A stretch of 64,000 nucleotides of DNA from Pelodera strongyloides (lineage: Eukaryota > Nematoda > Chromadorea > Rhabditida > Rhabditidae), in NCBI GenBank assembly GCA_036852015.1, contig JAANDG010000197.1, forward strand, positions 62,001-126,000, read 5' to 3'. Below the pieces are notes generated by a model that was not told the DNA's origin, ran no database searches, and worked only from the letters and a program-made list of their open reading frames with translations. Below, piece by piece: positions 1-11,800 of the stretch. Every line of letters begins with the position of its first letter. Position 1 is the stretch's first letter. A program made the position numbers and the translations under genes.

Positions 1-148
1 GATATGTTTAAACAGTGTTTGCTTTTTTAACGAAATTGTCTTAAATGTACGCAGTCACTCTAACTTCCTCCCTTTACTTCGAATATAATTGAGTATATGA
101 ACGATGTGAGAAAAATACTCTAGCAAAGCCAATTTATTTGAACTCTCA

Positions 149-355
149 CCCAGGGAGTGAACTACTAGAGAAGCGGAGTTACTAGTCTACCGTAGGATTG
201 TGAAGCGTATCGGGATACCTACATACGCATGTATTATATGCAAAAAAATGTTATATGCAGATATTTTCCGAAATATTTTGAAGTTGTTGTCCCATACGTT
301 TCATAATCCCGCGGTAGTCTAGTAATTCCGCTTATCTAATAGTTCACTCCCTGGG
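149..355. repeat. palindromic foldback element, about 207 bp
   Basis: The two ends are inverted copies of each other: the left end begins CCCAGGGAGTGAACTA and the right end is its complement, with matching sequence continuing for about 50 bases inward. The centre is AT-rich. It looks like a non-autonomous MITE. No coding capacity is seen. Confidence 0.7.
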
Positions 356-580
356 TTAGATTTCAAATATTTGGTGTTGGTAAAGTATTTTTCTCAATTC
401 TTTGCGATATTCAAGTGTACACAAAGAGTAAAATGACGAATTTGAAGTGACTGGGTTCCTTTAAAAAAAATTTCAAGAAAAACTGACAAGAAGAAGAATA
501 ACAAACTAATGTTCACGACAATCTAGCTACAATCTTTGCAATTATAGTGTAGAACCCAAAAAAATAACACAAAAACTTAC

Positions 581-1123
581 AAAAACACGGTTGGCGCAAA
601 GTACAACGCGAATATAGTGAGATGTATGCATTCGGCGAGTGCTTGGCTCATCGTCAACCGCCCGAAGGCATTTTGTAACGATGAAACCCTCCTAATCAGC
701 CCGACGACTAGATAGTTGAAGACCATTCCGAATAGAGAGACCTAAATATTCAACGCGAAACTTTGGCCGGTGCGCGGCCTACAAACAAAATAGGTGGGCC
801 TACACTCGGCGGCCCTCCCTTTCGGGCCCAGTGTAGGCCGCGCTTCCTCAGCGTAGAGTTCGATGAAAAGTTTACATACAGTTCCTCCAAATAAATGTAC
901 AGACACCTTTTGATAAACATAAACAAATTGACATGTATTACCCTTTTAAAGATCAAAAACACAGGAACTGATTTCTGTAGCAGAGAATTACAGTAATTAA
1001 GCTATTACCGTATCTAGCTATCGATTTCTTCAGGAACTCGCACAAAAAATGATAATAAGTATAAAGAAAAAAGCGCTTACGGTAAAAACGATGAGCCCAG
1101 CTAAGTGGTGCGGCCGAAACGAA
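581..1123 (-). CDS. Srx-class 7TM chemoreceptor, N-terminal exons (gene A, partial)
   Basis: Two exons on the minus strand, 1123-1081 and 741-581, join in frame and encode transmembrane helix 1 and the start of the helix 2 region. The motifs are HHLAGLIVF, then VSLFGMVFNYLVVG, then NAFGRLTMSQA and FAPTVFL. The combination of a helix-1 Asn, a short basic loop, NAFG, a Ser-Gln-Ala stretch and a Pro in helix 2 is the hallmark of nematode Srx receptors (Pfam 7TM_GPCR_Srx). Such receptors sit in sensory cilia and signal through G proteins. The second exon is flanked by TTTAG and GTAAGT. The start codon must lie in an exon further upstream on this strand, which I could not place. Exons for helices 3-7 would lie left of the window or are missing. 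It is a close paralogue of gene B at 12 kb. It could be a pseudogene fragment. Confidence 0.6.
780..845. repeat. short GC-rich hairpin
   Basis: The stretch around 800-838 reads GGCCTACACT and then its complement AGTGTAGGCC around a GC-rich centre, embedded in AT-rich DNA. A similar but not identical GC-rich palindrome occurs at 42570-42640. Function unknown. Confidence 0.5.
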
Positions 1124-1402
1124 CTGCAATTAGAAATCTATGAATTCATGAGGCAAAATCCCATAACCTGGCTTTTTGGTGACTTGAACTTTTTTGAGTG
1201 AGTTGAACGAGGTTTTTTACTCAATAGGTTAACTTTCGCAACCCAATAGGTAAGCTCGGGTTGTGTTCTATTCTAACGTCCAGTAAGAAAACTTACAAAA
1301 TGACCTCCTCTGATGTAGTATTTGGATAGAGCTCCATGATCCCCAAACTACTTGATAAACTAAAACCTGGGACATTATTGTACATATACAAGAAGAAATG
1401 CG

Positions 1403-1566
1403 TTAAAGCGAAATACCGGCCGGTTTTTGGAACGCCTCTCTAGTACTTGCATTCCTATGCATTTATTTATGCAAGGTGGGGTCTAATTGGGTTCTAATTT
1501 TTGCTCATTTACATATGCTGCATAAGAAACCCGGTGTACGTTTCAAAAACCGGCATTTCGCTTTAA
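1403..1566. mobile_element. MITE family 1 copy (TTAAAGCG ends)
   Basis: Begins TTAAAGCGAAATACCGG and ends with the complementary ATTTCGCTTTAA. The middle carries the family's diagnostic stretch of TTCTAATT and CATTTGCAT-like words. It is non-coding. The outer TTAA may be a duplicated target, as in piggyBac-type elements. Confidence 0.8.
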
Positions 1567-1627
1567 AGGAGGAGGCTCACGAGAATGAAGTGCTCAAATG
1601 GTTTCCTTTCATCGAAATATGATGGTA

Positions 1628-2154
1628 TTAAAGGGTCAGGCCCACCGATATAAACCAATATTTATTATTTGTCCATAATTCATAAAAAGGGTCTTTATTA
1701 TAATATATACATACTAAATATTATTCAGTTTTACCATGGGGAAGTTTTTCCGGTGAGCTTTCCTTACGGAAGGGACCGTAGTCTCATCTTTGTTTAAAGG
1801 TGTATGCATTTTTTGTTCATCTTGGTTTGCCTCGTTGTCTGCACTCTCATGTGCATATGTGTCTTCTTAGGCTGGTGCCTCTTTATTCAGCATACTCTCT
1901 CGTCTTTCGCCGCAGGACTAATATAATCAAACAACTACGGTACTATAGCAAGTTTTAACTTCCTTAAAAATGTTTTAATTTTCTTTTACCCGAGGCCTGT
2001 CTACGGTACCTTCTGTAAGGAAAGCTCACGGGAAAAACTTCCCCATGGTAAAACTGAATAATATTTGGTATGTATATATTAAAATAAATATCCTTTTTAT
2101 GAATTATGAACAAATAATAAATATAGGTTTATATCGGTGGGCCTGTCCCTTTAA
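1628..2154. mobile_element. foldback element family 2, long terminal inverted repeats
   Basis: Inverted repeats of about 170 bp face each other. The left end begins TTAAAGGGTCAGGCCCA and the right end is its near-complement, again bounded by TTAA. The arms contain matching runs such as CCATGGGGAAGTTTTTCC. The centre has no plausible ORF. The same end sequence bounds the element at 14898-15315. Confidence 0.75.
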
Positions 2155-3249
2155 ATAACAAAAGACACGCTTTACAAGGAAGGAGTAAATCGATATAATA
2201 CTATGGTCTATAAAAAAGTTGTATCGTAGTAAATAGTTTATTTCCATAGTGAGCATTCAAATTTTTTTGCGGCTTGCAAAATGAGGACGTAGGACATATA
2301 AGCGCTAATATATGTAATTTCATGTAATACGTAACTACGTAATAAGTACTGTAGCGGGAATGCCACACAGAAACAGAACTGAAAGATAAATCGTTTGGAG
2401 TTATTATATACTATTTGTTACTCCCTGACCTAGTTGGACTACAACATATCCTGAAACCTGGTCACGCGACTTTCCAGTAAAGCATGATCTTTTTGTGAAT
2501 CAGGCTACGTCTACTCTAAAACACACCGTAAGCAACTTGCCCTTATTTCAACATACGTTTTTTTTCTACTGAAGTACACAGAACGTGAAAAATGTGCTCT
2601 ACGTAGTGGTACTTCAACTTAATGCCCTTCCTATTATAGGCTGATTTATCGTTTACGAAAGTCTTTCATGGAAGGAACATTCATTATGATTAAGCTAGGC
2701 GGCATTGAATTTGTTGTGCTCTGGTACAGGAAGACAGAGGTATCCGCAAAGAATAGGCAAACTCCTTTCTGTGTTGGTTTTTTTTGGAGATACATTTGTA
2801 TAAGAATTGTCCACACTGATCATTATAAGACACCAAAGATTCATAGAAACCGGAGGCCAATACCTAATAAACAAAATAAAGTACGGTTACTTATCTATGT
2901 ACTCGATACAGTAAGAAGATGAAGTTTGAAGCAAAATGTTACCGTAAGATAGTGTGCTTTTGCCTGAAATCTCAAAACATAGATTTCAAAGCATTTTTTA
3001 TTCTTTTTGTGGTTTAATAGTCCAATAACTACAATATTCCAATAACTACAAAACGCACAAAAAAAATCAAAAGAATCAAAGGTAATCTACACGAGCCAAT
3101 TAAAACTACAAGCTAGATATGAGCTGTTTTGACCAAGATTTGACCAAAAACACACGCAATGCACCGATCCACCATGACCATAGTCAGATCGTCAAATGTT
3201 ATTGCATTTGGTTTCCTCAGGTCTCAGACACGTCTAAGAGAGAACTAGG

Positions 3250-3273
3250 CCCTAGCCCTAGCCCTAGCCCTAG
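3250..3273. repeat. (CCCTAG)4 microsatellite
   Basis: Four perfect copies of CCCTAG. It resembles, but is not, the canonical nematode telomere repeat (TTAGGC), so I read it as a simple interstitial repeat. Confidence 0.85.
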
Positions 3274-3503
3274 TCGAGCAATTTGTCATCTGGAACTCGT
3301 CGCATGGTGCTCACGACCTCTGCGAACATGTCATAAGCAAACATTGAAACTGTAATTCCACTCTTGAAGCGTAAAATATTTATTTATTTAATTCACAAAA
3401 CAATAATTTAGTCAGAAAAGTACATAGTCCTTGAGGATGCGTTTCAAAAACCGGAAGTTATTTTGCTTTCACTATAGTGAGAAAGAAAGTTATTCTGTTG
3501 TTC

Positions 3504-3673
3504 AAAGCGAGATACCGGCCGTTGTTTGAAACGGATCGTGGACAACCGAATTCTTACGTATTTATGCTAATTTTCTCGAATTAGCTCGTCTTTACTCTAA
3601 TTTATGTTCGTGCTGTATAAGAGTGTTGGGGTCCACAAAGCGTTTCAAAAATCGGCCAGTATTTCGCTTTAAT
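3504..3673. mobile_element. MITE family 1 copy
   Basis: Both ends match the family palindrome (CAAAGCGAGATACCGGCC at the left, ATTTCGCTTTAA at the right), and the interior has the usual TTACGTATTTATGC stretch. A lone right-hand end of the same family lies immediately to the left (3437-3477). Confidence 0.75.
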
Positions 3674-3827
3674 GCTGCGTCGTCTGCTTCGCCGTCTTGC
3701 TGGTTTCGTGCTTGGTTTGTTCATGATATGATGAACATCCCGTTTTGTTTGAAATGTTGAACGCTCCACGGATGATCCGACCAAATCCTTTATTGAACGT
3801 CAGCGTGATTAGGCTGCAAAGAGAGAG

Positions 3828-4008
3828 TTAAAGCGAAATACCGGCCGGTTTTTGAAACACATCGAGTACACCAGCATTCTTATGCTATCTAAGCAAATGA
3901 ACATAAATTAAAATAAAAAATCGAGCTAAATTCGAGTAACTTGGCAGAAATACGTAAGAATTCAGTTGTCCACGAAGTATTTAAAAAACCGGCGGTATTT
4001 CACTTTAA
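3828..4008. mobile_element. MITE family 1 copy
   Basis: Intact TTAA-bounded palindrome with ends TTAAAGCGAAATACCGG and ATTTCACTTTAA. Non-coding. Confidence 0.8.
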
Positions 4009-4455
4009 CTGCTCACCCATCCAGTGAGTGTACCATTTGCCATGCAAATGTGGTCAACATGAACTTGGCCCATCTATGCTTTACAAATTGCGCGAAGACG
4101 AAGTAGCAGAGTAATTCGCAGACAAAAACCACACCCTGCAGGCAGACCTAGAAATGTGACTTGTAACATATATAGCTTGCTACTTCGCTACGACTGTTTT
4201 GGTTTTAATCACTCTCCCCCTTTGCACTCTCCCCCTTTGCCAAGTTGGTGAACGGTTGTGCGGTACAGTAGTCGTAATTAAATTCTCTGACCTGGACTTG
4301 CACTATCGATTTAGATGGTTATTCGCCGGAAACGGGGTTTTGCCAAAAATCAGAGCCAGGTTCAGAGGCCGCCGGGAAGACTATGCGACTCCAATTCTCA
4401 TTCTAATTCTCAGTCTAATTCTCTCGGTTCCTCTCCCAATTCCAAGTTGTTGAAA

Positions 4456-5331
4456 ATGGCCACTGAGCCCACTTCTCAGTCGGACATTTTCACTCAATTC
4501 TCACTGCTCAATCTCAATCTGGTGAAGACGTTTGTCGAAGCCAATGAATCCGCGCTTCTCGACATCCTCTCACCCTTTTTCGCTAAAATGCAAGAATCGC
4601 TCTTGCAAACCCTTAATACAAAGATCTCGGAGCAATCGCGACAGATCGATAGTTTGGCAAAAGAGGTGTCCGAGTTAAAAAAGGTCAAAAACAATCCCCC
4701 GCAAATCATCCCAGAACCTTTCTGGATGAACCAAAGCAAAGTCTCTAAAAATAATGAGACAGCGCGGTTTGTGGCCCAAAATGGTTCTTATAGGGATCTA
4801 CTTGTATGTGCATCTGCTATGCGCAATTTTGATCAATACGCAGAAAAGAAGAACATCTTTGTTCTCGAGCAACTACCCGAAAGGGATAGAAACTCGACAA
4901 AGGAAGCTCCAAATTCGGACGAAATTGCAATGGCCAAGGAACTATGCGAGAAGGCTGGTGTAGGTAACAAGTTTGTAAGAGCTTGGCGTGTGCCTTCGCA
5001 TCCAAATGCCATTCGTCCATTCAAGATTGAGGTAACAGATCACGGTGCCCGTGACCACGTCCTTCACAACTTCAACAAAATATTCAATTCATTGCGTTCC
5101 AACTGGCCTCATCCCAATTTCAGGCGTACCACGGCTCGGCGTGATATGACACGTACAGAACTCGCTATTCACAGGCAGATGCGCACGTGGGCTTACGAGG
5201 AGAATCAGAAACTAGGTGAAACTAGGTATTGGTATAACAATGATCTCGAGATCCTAATCAACAAAAACATCCGACCTATCCAAAAACAATCTAATCACAA
5301 TCACAATCCAGGTCAGGTGTTTGTTGCTTAG
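4456..5331 (+). CDS. LINE ORF1 protein (coiled-coil, RNA-binding type)
   Basis: The ORF is open from 4315, but the better start is the ATG at 4456, giving 291 residues beginning MATEPTSQSD. Residues around 15-75 form a heptad-like helix (LLNLNLVKTFVEANE, then SEQSRQIDSLAKEVSELKK) typical of ORF1 trimerisation segments. A basic region with several Trp/Arg residues follows (RAWRVPSHPNAIRPFKIEV, RSNWPHPNFRRTTARRD) and probably binds RNA. ORF1 proteins of this group coat LINE RNA in a ribonucleoprotein. The frame ends at TAG (5329-5331). It is in the same frame as ORF2, with only nine sense codons between this stop and the first codon of the ORF2 listing. Confidence 0.7.
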   Translation: MATEPTSQSDIFTQFSLLNLNLVKTFVEANESALLDILSPFFAKMQESLLQTLNTKISEQSRQIDSLAKEVSELKKVKNNPPQIIPEPFWMNQSKVSKNNETARFVAQNGSYRDLLVCASAMRNFDQYAEKKNIFVLEQLPERDRNSTKEAPNSDEIAMAKELCEKAGVGNKFVRAWRVPSHPNAIRPFKIEVTDHGARDHVLHNFNKIFNSLRSNWPHPNFRRTTARRDMTRTELAIHRQMRTWAYEENQKLGETRYWYNNDLEILINKNIRPIQKQSNHNHNPGQVFVA

Positions 5332-5358
5332 GAACTCGAGGGACCAAACAAAAAATCC

Positions 5359-8160
5359 GTGTCATTTTCTGATCATTGTACCCCAATAACTAGTCAAACG
5401 CCTCGGGAGTTATCTGTTTCTCCTTCTTTGCCCTCTACGTATCAACCTGCTATTTCGCCACCAAAGATAAGCGAGGGTCATTCACACAGGGCTTTGTTAC
5501 TTAACGCAAGATCATTGATTTTGCCCAGCGAGGTCACATCTTTATATGACAATTTGATTTCGTGTAATTATGATTTTTGTTTTATTAATGAATCATGGCT
5601 TTCTGAAAAACAACCTGTTGGACATTTGTCACATTGTAATTTTTTGTCGTTTCGTGTAGATAGACTTCACGGACAGGGAGGCGGAATCTGCCTCATTTAC
5701 AAGAATATTCATAATTTCTGTGAAGTTTATTCATGTTCTTATTCTCATACAGCCCCTCAAGGCTCTCACTTAGATCGTTTTGAAATACTCGTATCTGATC
5801 TCTATATGAATTCAAATGAACACCATAGATTTATATTGGTTTATAGACCCCCAAACTTGAGTATTGACGGCACGACCCATCTTATTCAGATAATCACTAA
5901 ATATTTCGAGCCCAGAAATACTTCAATTTTGGGCGACTTAAATTTTCCTGTTATTAACTGGCAGTCTCAGTCACTATCTAAAAACTGCAATATCAGTCAA
6001 ATATTTTTAGATTTTACAATTATCCATAATGTGCAACAGCTAGTTACTGAGCCTACTAGAATTACAAATCGTGGTACCCACACAATTCTTGATGTTGTGT
6101 TAACAGACAGTGAGCGAGTTCTCTCTGTCTCTGTAATTGAAAACCCAGTCACTTCCGATCACTTTGCTGTTGATATTTATTATGATTTCCCAACGATTCC
6201 TCAAACCCCTTCCAGTTATAAATACATTGACTTCAGAAAGGCTAATTATGAGAAAATCAATGACTTTTTCCGTACGTTCAATTGGAGACAAATATCGGAC
6301 AATTGTCCAAACCTACAAAGTTTTTATGACAATTTTGTGGAAATTTGCCGGTTGGCTATCAATCAATTCTGTCCTATGGTTGAACGTTCTGAAAGAAATA
6401 AGTATCGTGTAAGATTTCCACCTAATATTAAGAAATTAGAAAAAAAACTGACAAACTTGTGGAAGCTTGTCAAATGCGGAAAAGATTTATTATTACGGCA
6501 ACTATACCGTAACTTGCAAAAGAAGGTCAAATATATGAAAAAAAAGCACATAGAAAAAAACAGTGCTATAAAATCTGAGTCCTATTCAAGCATTCACAAA
6601 TTTGTTAGGCTTAAATTAAAAGCAAATAACTCAATTCCAACCTTGAAAATAAATGCTAATACAGTACTGTTTTGTGACTTAGATAAAGCTGATGCTTTTC
6701 GTAATGTTTTTGATGGTAATTATGCTATTGACAATAATTCGCTACCCCCAATACCTTGTGCTAATGAAAAGATTCCTATGTTTAATTTTGATTGCAACTC
6801 TGTTTATTCTTTTATTAGAAAGTTACCAAATAAGTTCTCGTTCAGTCTTGAAGGCCTAAACCAATTTTTTATCAAAAAATGCGGTGTTACATTGTGCTCG
6901 CCCCTATCTATAATTTTTTCATCGTCTTTTGTTTATTCGCAAATTCCCTGGCAGTGGAAGTACGGGTGTATAGTTCCAATTTACAAGAAAGGAAGCAAAA
7001 GCAATCCTGAAAATTACAGGCCAGTCACCCTTACCTCCCCTGTAGGAAGACTGATGGAGACCATACTTGCGTCTGGTATAAGATTTGTCTTTAAAAATTC
7101 TTTTTCAAAAAGTCAATATGGTTTTTTAAAAGGTAGAAGCTGCACGACACAGCTCTTAGAAGTAATTTCAGAGTGGCAAACATCCTTGAAGTGTAGAAAA
7201 AAAGTAGATTGCGTTTACTTTGACTACAGAAAAGCTTTCGATAAGGTTGTACACGCAAAACTGCTTTATAAATGTAAACAATTTGGTTTTCCTAATATGC
7301 TTATTAGTTGGTTAAAGGAATTCTTAGAAAATCGTATATCTGTCGTTAAAATTGGTAATACTTTTTCGTCTGAATTTGTTCCAATCTCAGGTGTTCCACA
7401 AGGAACGGTCCTGGGTCCTTTACTGTTCTTGATTTTTATAAATGATCTTGAATCCGTTATTCCATCAAGTGTTAAATTTGCATTATTTGCAGATGATCTC
7501 AAGTTGTATGGTGAAGCCGGACCCGTCCTCCAGGAGGCGATCAATGCAGTGAGCGCGTGGTCAAGGGACTGGCAGATGCCGTTTGCAGCTGAAAAAATCA
7601 ATGTTCTTCACCTCGGACAGACCGGTCCCGGACGCGTCTACTATATTGAACGTCAGAGGATCGAGCCGGTGGATCAGATAAGAGATTTAGGTATTTATGT
7701 TGATAACAAGTTGACTTTCTCGCATCATATCCATGTCAAAACTGCCTTAGCACTTCAGAGAAGTCGGCACTTGTTATCAGCATTCCCACAAGCTTCAGCT
7801 GATACATATGTTAAACTTTTTAATTGTTACGTAAGGCCCATCTTAGAATACGGCTCTGAGATTATCAATCCTTCTGAAAAATCACCTCTTTGTCGTAGAT
7901 TAGAAGCCCCCCAAAGGTTTTTCTCCAAACGTGTGTGTATTAAAAAGAACGTAAGATATCAGTCTTACAAGTCGCGTGTAGAATATTTAAAATTAGAACC
8001 TCTGTTTTTAAGGAGAAGAAAGACTGATATCTTGACTGCATTTAAGCTTTTATTTAATATTTATGACTTTCCGTGCTTGTCGCAACACTTAGTTTTGAGA
8101 TCTCAAACTTCAACTCGGCCATGTCGCCCTCACAAATATGTTATTAAAAAGTCTAAGTAA
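5359..8160 (+). pseudogene. LINE ORF2: endonuclease and reverse transcriptase, interrupted by an internal stop
   Basis: About 933 codons. Residues 45-280 match the endonuclease/exonuclease/phosphatase fold: NARSL at the start, ILGDLNFP (active-site Asp/Asn), and TSDHFAVDI near its end (catalytic His). Residues 530-760 are the reverse transcriptase: YKKGSKSNPENYRPVTLTS, QYGFLKGRSC, DYRKAFDKV, GVPQGTVLGPLLF and the catalytic FADDLKLYG. This is the CR1/Jockey arrangement. There is no in-frame ATG before or at the start of the endonuclease domain; the first one falls inside it (near residue 150). Translation would need readthrough of the ORF1 TAG, re-initiation or a non-AUG start. A TAA at 8158-8160 cuts off a conserved C-terminal tail that continues in the same frame to 8319. 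Confidence 0.85.
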
Positions 8161-8319
8161 AGGTATAAAGATAGGAATTGGTTCTTCAATAGAATTGCAG
8201 ATCTTGTCAATAATCTACCGTCCGAAGTTGATCAGTGTAAAAATGCAGAAGAACTTCTGAGTTATGTAAATGCAAATCCGCAAATTTTTTCCCAAAGACC
8301 CCCTGCATTTTTTTACTGA
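8161..8319 (+). pseudogene. C-terminal tail of LINE ORF2 beyond the internal stop
   Basis: The frame continues without further stops for 52 codons and ends at TGA (8317-8319). It contains NWFFNRIADLVNNLPSEV, which is the usual end-of-ORF2 motif of nematode and insect LINEs (an aromatic-Arg segment followed by WN.LP-like residues). Its preservation implies that the TAA at 8158-8160 is a recent single change. Confidence 0.75.
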
Positions 8320-8878
8320 GAACGATTCATATTTCTTACCTTGTACCGATGTTTTTTTTTATATACATTTCTGTGAATTTACGCTCATGTATGTTTTATC
8401 TGTAAATTGTTAAGTATCGTTAGTATTACCTTAAAATGCTTTAATTGAATTCAATTTACGTTTAGTGCTCTTATTATGATATTGAATATGTTATGTTTAG
8501 TGTTCTTTAGTTTGTGTTTGTGTTTTTGTTCTTTGTAGTTTGGTCCCTTGTGAGTATACTGCGTTGTGAAGCGTGGTATCTTAGGGTCACCTTTTGAGAT
8601 GTGTTAATTGCATATCCTCAATAAACCTTTATAACTAAACGCGTTTCCTATGAACATCGATATCGTAGTGTACCTTTTGGTTTGTTCCGCATTTCATACT
8701 TTTTTTCGTACTAGTATTTTGAATTTTGCCATATTATTACTAGCATTTGTGAACTCATCAATAAACATTATATTATTATTATATTTTGCTCAATTGTTCT
8801 GAACCGTGTCCAAAAGAGTTATGGATTTTGGAAAATTAATAATTCTAACGACGTTGTCTGTTCACAGTTCATACCCAC

Positions 8879-11800
8879 CTGTCTAACAAAATTAATTTCG
8901 TCATGGCGTCTCTTTAGTTGAGAAGCGTCGCCGTGCGCACAGTTGACCTTGAGAAGAAGGAATATATGGGGCAACAGAAAAAAACATTGTCGGTTTCGTT
9001 TTTTTTTTTCGAAGATTGTTTTGAGAAGGCTTCCATTATTCTTACAATTACTATCAATAAGAATACAGAATTGTTTACTTTTCATTTGACTTGAGAGATG
9101 TCGGTCTGGAAACGAATGCTACATATTTGTAACTCTATTGGCGAAATTCCATGAGACTCAAAGGAAAAAGCGTTTTATTTGCTTCAACATCTTCATATGA
9201 ACTAGAGCATTAAAGCGTTTTAGCATGCGTATAACAATTTAAAGAATATTTATATGTGTAAGTTTATTTACTACTATTCTTGCTTACCTGTGCTTTTGAC
9301 GAGTTCAAGCGAACTTTCGTGAAGGTGATTATGTCGAGAACGGCTATTACCGACACGGTTGATACGTATTTTAGAAAGTCGGCAAACCTGGAACTCTCGG
9401 TGAAAATTTGTCAAATATATCAAGTACCATGCATATCTGGCAAGGCAAAAGAAAAAAAAGGTTAACGCATTTTCGTGTGTGTAGAATGGTTACAAATTTG
9501 CGGCGAAAATTCAGCATTATCCGCAGTCCTCAACCCACAAGGGTAATGCCCAGAAAACAGTGCAAAAAAGGCGCAACGTGTTTAAACTTATGTTTCTCCA
9601 CACACCGTGGCTTGTCTATTCTACGAGCTTCTGCTAATTAGTAAATGATGATTTGAACGAAGTAAGTACCTTATTTCGTAATTTTTTTGTATATTCTTTC
9701 GATATTTTTCAAACGTTTCAAATGTGCCTCGAATGGGGATAAACTCGAAAAAAAAACCGCATTCTGTCAGTAAGTATAAACATTTCTCAAAAGATGAATA
9801 TTTACCACGCGATCACTTCACAGACAGCAGAGGTTGTATATGCGAAGTTCCAATACATGTCCGTGTAAATAAGACGGCAATCTACTAAAAAGATAGGTAC
9901 TATTGAACTTGTGCAACCCCAATAAATTTTTTTTCTGAAATTTTCTAAAACTGTTCCCCAATAGGCTAGCGATGATGCTGAGTCCGAAAAAGTGGTTCAT
10001 TGTGGGTCTCAGTGAAATTGGGGCCCGTTAAGGCCCACTTAGGTCCCAGGTCCAAAATTATAAAATTCGCTAAACTTCTCCACAATATGTTTGCGATGAT
10101 GCTGGATCCAAAAAAGTGGTTCATATTCAATTTTGAGCCAAATGGGGCCCAATCAGGTCCAAAATTATACAATTTGTTGCAACTTCTCCACAATGTATAA
10201 TTTCTAACACTGGTGCTCATTAATACGGCATCAACAACGTCAGATACCGCGACTACATGTCCGAATTTTTCTGGAGAACACAATTCGGAGGAATCCCCGA
10301 CCCAATCTTCCATTTCTGGGACCAAGTCGCCGCGGAATATCGCCGTTTGTAAATGCATTCCCTCTCTGAAGCGTGTATCTTGCTACCGATGCTTATTTGT
10401 GTTATGCGGACTTGATTAGGAGCTTTAAGGAGCACCAGTTTTATAAATTATACATTGTGTAGAAGTGTCAGCGAATTTTATAAGTTCAGACATGGGACCT
10501 AAATGGCCCCAATTGACTCAAAATTGAATATGAACCACTTTTCTGGATCCAGCATCATCACAAACATATTGCGGAGAAGTTTCAGCGAATTTTATTATTT
10601 TGGACCTGGGACATAAGTGGGCCTTAACGGGCCCCAAGGCAATGACACCCACTTTTTCGGACTCAGCATCATCGCTAACCTATTGGGAACGAGATTTAGA
10701 AAATTTCAGAAAAAAAATATTGGGGTTGCACAAGTTTAATAGTACCAAATGATAATAAACTGAACATAAAGACTAAGAAAATAGGGCTACCAGGCAAAGA
10801 ACAAAAAAAAACATGCGATTTCATGTAGATATTCTACTCCCTTCGCCGTTTTGGATTCGGTTGCCATTAGGGTGTTTTTAACTTGTTTTATCTTTTTGTT
10901 AATGTGAACCATAATCAAACTTATTTACAAAATACTTTCCTAGCAATTGTGTGCGTTAAACTTACGGTAGTTATAAAGATAAAAAGAGGGAAGAATTGCA
11001 AGCGTCCACACAAAATAAACAATAATTTTTGTATTCAGCGGAGAGAATATTTTGTTGTAAACAAAAGGGAAATAAATTGCAGTTAGACGATTGGTTGATA
11101 TAATCAAGTGACTGAAACAAATTGCCATATTTCGGTTGCTATTGTCATGTCAATTTTTTTAAAGCGAAATAACGGCCGGTTTTTGAAACGCATCTCAAGT
11201 ACTTGCATTCATATGTATTTATGCAAAGTGGGGTCTAATTGGGATCTAATTGGGGCCTAGTTTTTATTCTAACTTTTGCTCATTTGCATGTGCTGCATAA
11301 GAAAGTAGGTGTACGCAATGCGTTTCATAAACCGGCCGGTATTTCGCTTTAAAGGAAGGCAGTCACTTCAAAATCAACTTTTTTATTCGATTTTTATTAG
11401 ATGCAAGCAGATTTATAAAACAATATGCAGCCCATAAAAATCCACATAAAATGGAACTCAGGGAGAGAAATCAATGAGAATGAGTTTTGATAAATGACCG
11501 ACGCCGGTGCATATATGCAATTGCCAGGGGTACTTGGAGAGTGAACAGCCTGCAGTGTTACACCTGGCGCGTGGTTTATCACTGCAGGGTATTTATTATG
11601 AAACTCTATACGGGCAATTATAAACTACGGTATATAAGTAAAAGTCATAAACAGGGATTTCTCTCCCTGAGTTCGTTTTGCCGTACTTTGGCGCTGGAAT
11701 CGTCGTTTTCTTCACATACTTGAACAATTAATGAAAAGCGAATAAAAAATACGAATTTGTAGTGACTGCGATCCTTTAATGATAAACACAGTGCATGAGC

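Larger units (their letters stand above)
2155..4250. other. non-coding stretch with MITE remnants
   Basis: No convincing gene was found. It holds a (CCCTAG)4 run at 3250-3273, a half-MITE at 3437-3477, and MITE copies listed separately. Around 2660-2880 it shows patchy similarity to 14250-14480, which fits a duplicated receptor locus. Confidence 0.5.
4300..8640 (+). mobile_element. CR1/Jockey-group LINE retrotransposon
   Basis: A two-ORF non-LTR retrotransposon. ORF1 encodes a coiled-coil protein; ORF2 encodes an apurinic-type endonuclease followed by reverse transcriptase. There are no terminal repeats. A 3' untranslated region with AATAAA near 8620 follows. I cannot fix the 5' end, and no clear target-site duplication is visible. 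The element lies on the opposite strand to the Srx genes, between the last recognisable exon of gene B (8879) and gene A. It is damaged by one internal stop (see ORF2) but otherwise open over about 3.8 kb, so it is fairly young. Confidence 0.85.

Noticed and set aside
3250..3273. (CCCTAG)4 as a telomere or telomere-addition site
   Set aside because: Only four units, and the sequence differs from the canonical nematode repeat; it is surrounded by ordinary internal DNA.
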